6,069 nucleotides of DNA. Origin: an uncultured bacterium (lineage in GTDB: Bacteria; Cyanobacteriota; Vampirovibrionia; Gastranaerophilales; Gastranaerophilaceae). The notes below the pieces were generated by a model. That model saw only the letters and a list, made by a program, of their open reading frames with translations, ran no database searches and was not told the origin of the DNA. The DNA lies in the NCBI GenBank assembly GCA_947169755.1, contig CAMVQX010000094.1:1-6069 (forward strand), given 5' to 3'. Below, piece after piece: positions 1 through 5,010 of this stretch. The first letter of the stretch is position 1. Each line of letters starts with the position of its first letter. A program made the translations under genes and the position numbers.

Positions 1-774
1 AATTATAATGTACCGTTTATCCAAAAAGATATTAATGTTCCGATAAGAGATGATGAAGAATATAATGCCGTAATGCAAAGAGTTTATAGTGCTTTAGATG
101 AAAATGGGGATTACGTGTGGATACCTGAAAATTACCGAAGTATCCACAGTACGTATAAAGATGCATCTGATATAGAGATGGGATTGTTGGCTTATTGCGG
201 TGCTAGCGATAATTCTGAAATTATAAATATGTATTTGAGCGGTAGATTAAATGATGAAGAAATAAGAAAGGCTTATAGAGGTCTTTTACCGCAAGATATG
301 GATTCTTGTGTTGATGTAGTGAGGGCATTGGATTATTCACTTAAGCATTTGGATAAGGAATTCGGCACTTACAGTGGTATTGTTTATCGCAGAGGATATA
401 TGAAGCCCGGAAACGGTCAATTCTATTCAACATCAAAAAATCCGGCTTTAGTTCAGTATAAAAATATGGATAGTAAGCGCTTTAATCCGTCAGAGGGATA
501 CTCTGTGATAAGAGTAAAAGATGCTCATAAGATATACAAATTTCAAGAGAAAATGGGTGATGAATTTGCGAACACGGAAGAAGAAGTATTAATAGGACGC
601 GATGCAGATGCAAATTTGGTAATAAATGACTTGGATGATGAACTTTCTGCTGCACGAGAAGAGCTTGCTAAACATTTATTTATTGGTGCGGATGAAATAA
701 TGAACGGCGTAAAAAATACACCTTATACTCGTGATCAGTTATTAAGTTTTATAGACGTATATGATGAAATTTAA
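1..774 (+). CDS. C-terminal part of a protein with an ADP-ribosyltransferase (R-S-E type) domain, 5' end off window
   Basis: The frame is open to the left edge (257 codons visible, then TAA), so the start is probably outside. An ATG at 73 exists but has no convincing Shine-Dalgarno site. Numbering from the window edge, the three marks of the R-S-E ADP-ribosyltransferase fold occur in order. They are YRRG at about 129-132 (NAD-binding Arg 130 or 131), FYSTS at 141-145 (the STS motif), and TEEEVLIG at 192-199, giving the E-x-E pair Glu193/Glu195. The helix before the Arg (ALDYSLKHLDKEFGTYSGIV) fits the LD...L pattern of the ADPrib_exo family. Such enzymes transfer ADP-ribose from NAD to a protein or small molecule. 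The target cannot be read here. The visible N-terminal ~100 residues are acidic and not recognised. No signal or membrane segment is seen. No same-strand immunity gene follows, because the next gene is convergent 5 nt away. A toxin, an injected effector or a phage-associated transferase all remain possible. The fold assignment rests on motifs only. Confidence 0.72.
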   Translation, partial: NYNVPFIQKDINVPIRDDEEYNAVMQRVYSALDENGDYVWIPENYRSIHSTYKDASDIEMGLLAYCGASDNSEIINMYLSGRLNDEEIRKAYRGLLPQDMDSCVDVVRALDYSLKHLDKEFGTYSGIVYRRGYMKPGNGQFYSTSKNPALVQYKNMDSKRFNPSEGYSVIRVKDAHKIYKFQEKMGDEFANTEEEVLIGRDADANLVINDLDDELSAAREELAKHLFIGADEIMNGVKNTPYTRDQLLSFIDVYDEI

Positions 775-779
775 TAATT

Positions 780-1442
780 CTAAATGCTGTTATAACTTTT
801 GTCAACTAGAGATTCAATTTCTGAATCTTTTAATGTTTCATCGAAAATTATGGTAATCCAATTTTTTTTATTCATGTGGTAGGCTTCGTATATTCCTTTG
901 GTATTCAATTGGTTTTTAAGATCATTTTTGTTAATTTTTAAATTTATAATTTCTACTATTTCTGTTGAATTTGAATTAATATCAACTTTATTTTTAGCAA
1001 CGGTTCCAAAAAGCGCATACCATTTATTATTTTTTTTATTTCGAAATACAGCATAAGTCGGAAAATTTTTCCATAAAAATTCAGGTTCGTCATTGTATTT
1101 ATTTATAATATATTTACTTATTTTTTGAGCTTGTTTTGTTTGGAATAGTTGATCTTCAGAACATTTATCTCTTATGTCTGTTAATAAATTTATGTATTCT
1201 TCTCGTATTTCAGAACTAAAACCGCTTGACGATTCTATTCTGAAATTTGTATATTCTTCATTTGTAGATAAATCGAATATTTTCCCAGAAATTTTCCCGT
1301 CAAACTCTATGACGGCTTGAAAGTCATCTTTAGCTAAATTGATTTTTAATATTAGCTTTGTGCTATTGGGCTTAAAACCATATTCAATTAATTTCTTTTT
1401 ATCAATAATATGTTTTTTGTATAAATCGTCTTCAAGTGTCAT
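780..1442 (-). CDS. MmcQ/YjbR family protein with N-terminal extension
   Basis: 220 residues. The C-terminal half (about 103-218) looks like an MmcQ/YjbR (DUF419, CyaY-like fold) domain. It has a Y-A-V-F-R-x-K-x-x-x-K-W-Y-A-L-F strand pair at 130-145, then I-I-N-L-K-I near 165-170, then H189-M-N-K-K-N-W195 with an I-F-D strand, ending in the typical final helix and SY pair (216-217). The family is often called DNA-binding, but its biochemical role is poorly defined. The N-terminal 95 residues are an extension beyond the minimal ~115-residue family form. They contain two beta-rich stretches (29-58) and end in a helical piece, and similar long forms exist in Firmicutes-like genomes (from memory). 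The ATG lies 2 nt after the stop of the thioesterase gene and has no clear Shine-Dalgarno site, so translational coupling is likely. It is the last gene of the operon and ends in TAG, tail to tail with the ADP-ribosyltransferase gene. The product is probably cytosolic. Confidence 0.8.
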   Translation of the reverse strand: MTLEDDLYKKHIIDKKKLIEYGFKPNSTKLILKINLAKDDFQAVIEFDGKISGKIFDLSTNEEYTNFRIESSSGFSSEIREEYINLLTDIRDKCSEDQLFQTKQAQKISKYIINKYNDEPEFLWKNFPTYAVFRNKKNNKWYALFGTVAKNKVDINSNSTEIVEIINLKINKNDLKNQLNTKGIYEAYHMNKKNWITIIFDETLKDSEIESLVDKSYNSI

Positions 1443-1444
1443 TT

Positions 1445-2233
1445 TTATCGTTCGGTTTTAACTTCTAAATTATAATTTACTATACTGTCTTTTGATTTAT
1501 TTATTTCCCAAGTTGTTGAAATATCACAAACTGAAAGTCCGTCTTTCTTAATGATATGTGTAAAAGTATTTTCGTCTTCGGTTTTGTTAGTAGTGCAGGT
1601 TAATGTATCCCCTAAAAATGTTTCTTTATTGAATCTGATGCTTAAACTCTTTAATTTATGGGTTTTTCTAAATTCCTCAGGAGCTGTCATTTCAGCAATA
1701 TTTATGTAACTTTTGTTATTAACGTGCTTGTTAAAATCAAGATCTGATAAATTGTTTGTGTGCTCAATTTCTGTAAAAACTTCAGTTGCTGTAGGAATAG
1801 AGAACTTTTTGTGTTCTCCCAATACTAATTCGTTACAAATACTGAATCTTTCTGCTACAATATCGGTTTTTGCCGGTCGTTTTGAATCTCTGTCTATAAT
1901 GAACCAAAGGGCATTACCTTTTGCAAAGGGTTTATTTTTGTATGTCAATTCGTAGTCGGTATAAATTTTTAGCTTTGTAATCTCTGAAATCCAAATACTT
2001 ACGCTTATTTCTTCAGACCAAAACGGGAGATTGTCCGCAAAATCAATATTAAATTCGGTAACTATCCAGTATTGATTTGTTGCAAATAAATCATACGCTG
2101 CCATCTTTTTAGTTGCACAGAATCTTGCAAATGCATCTTGCAGATACATTATTGCAGAGATTGGTCTTATCCTGTATTCAAATAAATCCATATTATCCAG
2201 TATTACGTTGTATTTTTTTGTATATTTATCCAT
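1445..2233 (-). CDS. Acyl-ACP thioesterase (FatA/FatB-type, double hotdog)
   Basis: 262 residues, the normal length for bacterial acyl-ACP thioesterases, which release free fatty acids from acyl carrier protein in the cytosol. The N-terminal hotdog starts with Y-x-V-x-x-x-x-x-D and contains the long helix with A-I-M-Y-L-Q-D-A-F-A-R at 27-37. W56-I-V-T-E-F and W81-I-S-E follow as in the family. The C-terminal hotdog carries the catalytic signature S163-D-L-D-F-N-K-H-V-N-N173, giving Asp166, Asn168 and His170, equivalent to the Asp/Asn/His of plant FatB. In the strand after it (R200-F-N-K-E-T), Glu204 matches the proposed catalytic Glu of FatB, and the plant Cys position is Thr205. The ATG at 2233 is preceded by GAGG at 2241-2244 with 7-nt spacing, which supports this start. 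The gene follows the flavoprotein stop by 14 nt and is followed by the YjbR-like gene after 2 nt. The role may be fatty-acid release for membrane or secreted lipid; the substrate chain length is not readable. Confidence 0.9.
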   Translation of the reverse strand: MDKYTKKYNVILDNMDLFEYRIRPISAIMYLQDAFARFCATKKMAAYDLFATNQYWIVTEFNIDFADNLPFWSEEISVSIWISEITKLKIYTDYELTYKNKPFAKGNALWFIIDRDSKRPAKTDIVAERFSICNELVLGEHKKFSIPTATEVFTEIEHTNNLSDLDFNKHVNNKSYINIAEMTAPEEFRKTHKLKSLSIRFNKETFLGDTLTCTTNKTEDENTFTHIIKKDGLSVCDISTTWEINKSKDSIVNYNLEVKTER

Positions 2234-2247
2234 TTATATTCCTCAAT

Positions 2248-2913
2248 CTAGTTCATTTCTGTCAACGTCTTGCCTAAATCAAATGCTTTTTGCATATCAA
2301 TAGGGAATTGTGTTTGTTGAACTTCTTCTTTATGTTTTTCATCAAACAGGTCGCAATTATATTTTGAAAAATCATCAAACTGTCTTGTATCATAAGAATA
2401 AAGCGCATCGGCATAACCCATAATATGTCTGAAATTATTTACACTTTCACCCAAAGTGATTGGGTAATTAATGTCTTTTGCCAAATCTTCGGGGCAGTTC
2501 ATTGTGAATATAATTCCTGTAGGAATAATTTTATTAAGTCTCCTTTTTAAACCGCCGTTTTCTCTGTCGACCATATAAGTATGGTTCGCAAAAAGCAACC
2601 TTTCCGCAAAACTTCTAAAAACGCCTGTCGGATATGAAAAATAAACGGGGCTGCCGATTATTATTGCATCTGCAGCTATACATTTTTCAAGTATTGGTCT
2701 TAAATCATCTCTTATTGCGCAGACGCCTTCAGTTGTGCTGCCTTTTCTTTGGCAGGCAAAACAGCTTCTGCAGCCTAAAAATTTATAATCATACAGGTTG
2801 TAATATTCGGCTTCAGCGCCTGCAGTTTCAGCTCCTTTTTGCGCTTCTTTTAGTAATTTTGCCGTATTAAAATTTTTTCTCGGGCTTGCGTTTAGTATAA
2901 TTATTTTTTTCAT
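2248..2913 (-). CDS. Flavodoxin-like flavoprotein, iron-sulfur flavoprotein type (NAD(P)H-dependent FMN reductase family)
   Basis: 221 residues with a flavodoxin fold. The N-terminal strand I-I-I-L-N-A-S-P-R-K at 4-13, with N15-T17 after it, is the FMN phosphate loop. G87-S-P-V-Y-F-S-Y-P-T-G97 is the second flavin-binding loop, after the strand A-D-A-I-I-I. Between them sits a cysteine cluster, Cys48-x2-Cys51-x2-Cys54-x10-Cys65. This resembles the compact CX2CX2CX(4-7)C cluster that ligates 4Fe-4S in archaeal Isf proteins, but with a longer last spacing. It may bind a cluster or just be the C-F-A-C-x-x-x-G signature common in this subfamily. The protein probably transfers electrons from reduced nicotinamide or ferredoxin to quinones or other acceptors in the cytosol; the acceptor is unknown. 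The start ATG is 10 nt after the end of the cupin frame, with a weak AAGAAG site. The C-terminal ~60 residues are acidic and not clearly conserved. It ends in TAG. Confidence 0.85.
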   Translation of the reverse strand: MKKIIILNASPRKNFNTAKLLKEAQKGAETAGAEAEYYNLYDYKFLGCRSCFACQRKGSTTEGVCAIRDDLRPILEKCIAADAIIIGSPVYFSYPTGVFRSFAERLLFANHTYMVDRENGGLKRRLNKIIPTGIIFTMNCPEDLAKDINYPITLGESVNNFRHIMGYADALYSYDTRQFDDFSKYNCDLFDEKHKEEVQQTQFPIDMQKAFDLGKTLTEMN

Positions 2914-2923
2914 ATTATTCTTC

Positions 2924-3115
2924 TTATTTTAATTTGTTGTACTCTTCATCACTTACCGGTTCTAACCATTCGTTAGAAGTTTCGACTCCGTCAACTTCAA
3001 CGGCTAAATGTGCAAACCAGCTATCAGGTGCGCTTCCGTGCCAATGTTTTACGTTTGCGGGAATATTTATGACATCACCCGGTTTCATCTCTATTGGCTC
3101 TTTACCCCATTCCTG
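2924..3115 (-). pseudogene. Cupin C-terminal segment cut off from the CMD-cupin gene by the amber codon
   Basis: Directly after the TAG at 3116-3118, the same frame continues for 63 codons to a TAA at 2924-2926. The reading begins Q-E-W-G-K and contains M-K-P-G-D-V-I-N-I-P-A-N-V-K-H-W-H-G, which is cupin motif 2 (PG-x5-P-x4-H, third metal His). It ends in an N-E-W-L-E-P-V-S-D-E-E-Y tail typical of complete CMD-cupin proteins. No frameshift or second stop is present, so a single base change explains the break. In remembered homologs this place usually holds an aromatic residue (G-Y-Y-Q-E or similar), and TAT or TAC to TAG is one substitution. An internal ATG at 3086-3088 could in principle start a 54-residue piece, but it has no good Shine-Dalgarno site. 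The segment is intact enough to suggest recent loss, occasional read-through, or a base-call error. Confidence 0.85.
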
Positions 3116-3775
3116 CTAATATCCTCTGCCTCCTATTGCAATTAGCATTTGACCGCCGCCTGATGATGCTTTATGTATGTGCCAATTGTTTCTGCATCTC
3201 GGTTCAAATGTAACATTATAGATTTTAACTTGTTGTGTTGAGATTGGTGCAAGATAACTTTGACCTATAAAATATTTTGCATAAGCCGTATTTGGTTCTC
3301 CTATAGGAAACATTAAAGTTTGTGCAAATTTGTCTTTATCAGTTATAGCAGGCGTATTGCCGTTCCATACTTCTTTTGCCAGATTGAATGTTGCCCAAGC
3401 TTTTGGCCATCCTGCATAAAATGCTGTGTGAGTTATCGCTGCTGCTATTTCTTCTTTTGTTACTCCGTTATTTTTTGCATTTTGGAGGTGGTATTTTAAA
3501 GATGAATCTGTTATTCCTTGGGACATTAATGCTACCACAGTTATAATGCTTCTTGTTTTTAGCGAAATATCCGGGTTATTCCAATTTTCTCCGAATAGAA
3601 TATCATCATTGAAATGGGCAAATTCAGGTGCAAAATTTCCTAAATTATCTCTACCTGCGGTTTGTGTGATTTTAGTCATTGGCTTTGCGTCTCCTTTATT
3701 TTTAAATTGAAGTGCAAAACAATTGTTTTGCGATATTAATATAGCTGTTAAAATAAAAAATAGTATTTTTTTCAT
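3116..3775 (-). CDS. Exported carboxymuconolactone decarboxylase/cupin protein, truncated by in-frame amber stop
   Basis: 219 residues as read, against about 283 codons for the whole gene. Residues 1-21 are a Sec signal peptide (two Lys, hydrophobic core, likely cleavage after C-F-A), so the protein is extracytoplasmic. Residues ~45-140 form a CMD domain: the helix with S72-L-K-T-R-S-I-I-T-V-V-A-L, then E-E-I-A-A-A-I-T-H-T-A-F-Y-A-G-W-P at 108-124. It has no CxxC, so it is closer to gamma-carboxymuconolactone decarboxylases than to AhpD peroxidases. Residues ~180-219 begin a cupin barrel with motif 1, C194-R-N-N-W-H-I-H201 (metal-ligand candidates His199 and His201, with Gln209 in the usual Glu place) and G-G-R-G-Y. 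The TAG at 3116-3118 stops translation before cupin motif 2. The product therefore lacks the second His motif and half of the barrel and is unlikely to bind metal. CMD-cupin fusions are common in gut anaerobes beside hydrolases and flavoproteins. The ATG at 3775 lies 9 nt after the hydrolase stop. An AGGCGG site overlaps that stop. Confidence 0.85.
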   Translation of the reverse strand: MKKILFFILTAILISQNNCFALQFKNKGDAKPMTKITQTAGRDNLGNFAPEFAHFNDDILFGENWNNPDISLKTRSIITVVALMSQGITDSSLKYHLQNAKNNGVTKEEIAAAITHTAFYAGWPKAWATFNLAKEVWNGNTPAITDKDKFAQTLMFPIGEPNTAYAKYFIGQSYLAPISTQQVKIYNVTFEPRCRNNWHIHKASSGGGQMLIAIGGRGY

Positions 3776-3784
3776 AATTGCCGC

Positions 3785-4828
3785 CTATTTTAGATTTTCT
3801 CTATAGAAAGTTTCAATTTTGTCAAACGGGATTGCATTTTTATCCCCGCCGTCGTATAAATCAACGTGGTTTGCACCTTTAACGATAAACAATTCTTTGT
3901 TATCACCTTTTAACTTTTTAAATGCATCTTCTCCGAAATATCTGCTGTGTGCATTTTCGCCATGTACGATTAAAACAGGAGTTCTGATTTCATTTGAATA
4001 TTGCAATATCGGCTGATTGATTAATGACAATGATGAAGTCATATTCCATTTACCGTTTGAATTAATGGAACGAGAGTGAAAACCTCTTTTGGTTTTATAA
4101 TATCCCCAATAATCTTTTACAAACTGAGGTTCGTTTCCAGTTAATTTTTCAGGTAAGCCGTCAGCGCCTTTATAATTGCCGTTTCTAAAATCTTCTGTCC
4201 TTTGTTTATTTAAATTCTGTTTCATCTCATATCTTGCATCTTCATCAACAGAATCATTATAACCTTTTGCTGATACTCTTGTCATATCATACATAGTAAC
4301 CGCCGTTGTTGCTTTAATCCGAGTATCAATAGCGGCTGCATTAATTGCAAAGCCTCCAAAACCGCAAATCCCTAAAATACCGATTTTTTCAGGATTTACA
4401 TTTTTGTTTGTGCTCAAATAGTCAACTGCAGCAGAAAAATCTTCAGTATTTATGTCAGGAGAAGCAACGTGTCTTGGAAATCCTGAGCTTTCACCTGTAT
4501 AACTGGGATCAAATGCAAGAGTAATAAAGCCTCGTTCTGCCAAAGTTTGCGCATATAGCCCTGAGGACTGTTCTTTTACAGCTCCAAAAGGACCTGATAT
4601 TGCGATAGCAGGTAATTTATCATTTTTATTTGCAGATTTTGGAATGTACAAATCGCCAACAAGTTCAAGTCCGAATCTGTTTTTAAATGTAACTTTTTGT
4701 ACGAGTACTTTATCTGATTTCGGAAAAACTTTGTCCCATTGCTTACATAAGCACTTTGCACTTGCAATATTGCAACCTCCAAAAATTAATAAGGCTACAA
4801 AGCTCCATAATAAAATGCTTTTAATCAT
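3785..4828 (-). CDS. Exported alpha/beta hydrolase with Cys nucleophile-type elbow
   Basis: 347 residues. The N-terminus has a Lys at position 3, a hydrophobic core to about 18 and the cleavage site A22-S-A24, so the product is probably secreted or periplasmic. A lipoprotein reading at Cys19 (F-G-G-C) is less good. The alpha/beta hydrolase fold shows in the strand L72-P-A-I-A-I-S-G-P-F-G82 (oxyanion region), in G-F-I-T-L-A-F-D-P-S-Y-T-G-E at 100-113, and in the elbow I-L-G-I-C-G-F-G-G at 151-159. Cys155 holds the nucleophile place in G-x-C, as in dienelactone hydrolases. The strand P-V-L-I-V-H-G-E-N-A-H-S at 284-295 gives acid candidate Glu291, and G-A-N-H-V-D at 318-323 gives catalytic His321. 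The T178-M-Y-D-M-T-R segment recalls a hydrolase group found beside CMD-cupin genes in gut bacteria. The substrate is unknown; an ester or lactone is possible. The ATG at 4828 has AAGGAGT at 4834-4840. It is the first gene of the operon and ends in TAG, in frame with the next ATG. Confidence 0.88.
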   Translation of the reverse strand: MIKSILLWSFVALLIFGGCNIASAKCLCKQWDKVFPKSDKVLVQKVTFKNRFGLELVGDLYIPKSANKNDKLPAIAISGPFGAVKEQSSGLYAQTLAERGFITLAFDPSYTGESSGFPRHVASPDINTEDFSAAVDYLSTNKNVNPEKIGILGICGFGGFAINAAAIDTRIKATTAVTMYDMTRVSAKGYNDSVDEDARYEMKQNLNKQRTEDFRNGNYKGADGLPEKLTGNEPQFVKDYWGYYKTKRGFHSRSINSNGKWNMTSSLSLINQPILQYSNEIRTPVLIVHGENAHSRYFGEDAFKKLKGDNKELFIVKGANHVDLYDGGDKNAIPFDKIETFYRENLK

Positions 4829-4833
4829 ATTTT

Positions 4834-4840
4834 ACTCCTT
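4834..4840 (-). promoter_or_regulatory. Shine-Dalgarno site of the hydrolase gene
   Basis: AAGGAGT on the minus strand lies 5 nt before the ATG at 4828. It is the strongest ribosome-binding site in the window and fixes the start of the first operon gene. Confidence 0.85.
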
Positions 4841-4895
4841 ATTGTTAATATTAAATAAAACTTTTTGGGTATTGTAATAGTAAATCGAAATTTAT

Positions 4896-4909
4896 ATGAA
4901 TTTATTCAT
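4896..4909. repeat. 14-nt inverted repeat, operator candidate
   Basis: The plus strand reads ATGAATTTATTCAT: perfect 6-nt arms around a 2-nt centre. It lies just downstream of the extended -10 at 4921-4929, covering roughly +5 to +18 of a transcript starting near 4914. That is a usual place for a repressor dimer, for example of MarR, HxlR or TetR type. No regulator gene is in the window, and AT-rich DNA produces short palindromes by chance, so this is suggestive only. Confidence 0.4.
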
Positions 4910-4920
4910 GTCATGATTTA

Positions 4921-4929
4921 ATAATAGCA
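4921..4929 (-). promoter_or_regulatory. Extended -10 promoter for the five-gene operon
   Basis: The minus strand reads TGCTATTAT, which is the TGn extension plus a -10 one base from TATAAT. No good -35 lies 17 nt upstream, as is usual for extended -10 promoters. The site is about 93 nt upstream of the hydrolase ATG, in the only large gap of the window. Transcription would run through all five minus-strand genes down to 780. Confidence 0.5.
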
Positions 4930-4954
4930 TAAAAGTATTTGCAATTTTTATTAC

Positions 4955-4968
4955 TTAGTTAAAACTAA
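4955..4968. repeat. 14-nt inverted repeat, role unclear
   Basis: The plus strand reads TTAGTTAAAACTAA: perfect 6-nt arms around a 2-nt centre, about 26 nt upstream of the -10. It could be a second binding site or part of a weak transcription end for the MBOAT gene. The stem is all A/T but for one G:C pair and no T-run follows on the minus strand, so it is not a good intrinsic terminator. Confidence 0.25.
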
Positions 4969-5010
4969 AAATGCATCGCCGCGCAGTTAAAATTACATCC
5001 GTAAATTTGT

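Noticed and set aside
760..800. Bidirectional terminator between the convergent ADP-ribosyltransferase and YjbR-like genes
   Set aside because: The gap is only 5 nt, and no stable G/C-bearing hairpin with a T-run is visible around it.
780..1442. Immunity protein for the ADP-ribosyltransferase
   Set aside because: The gene is on the opposite strand, belongs to the thioesterase operon and matches the MmcQ/YjbR family, so a toxin-immunity relation has no support.
1713..1955. Plus-strand frame of 80 codons inside the thioesterase gene
   Set aside because: It is antisense to the catalytic signature region of the thioesterase and has no family resemblance.
2934..3119. Plus-strand open frame of 61 codons opposite the cupin end
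   Set aside because: The minus strand in this stretch encodes a clear cupin C-terminus. The plus-strand frame has no recognisable domain and no Shine-Dalgarno site, so it is an antisense shadow.
4576..4877. Small open frames on both strands over the 5' end of the hydrolase gene
   Set aside because: They overlap the signal peptide and first strands of a well supported hydrolase, and their translations show low-complexity or antisense character.
4993..5004. Intrinsic terminator of the MBOAT gene (minus strand TTACGGATGTAA then TTTT)
   Set aside because: The perfect stem is only 4 bp, with a mismatch before a further A/T extension, and part of the T-run is used in the stem. It is too weak to call.
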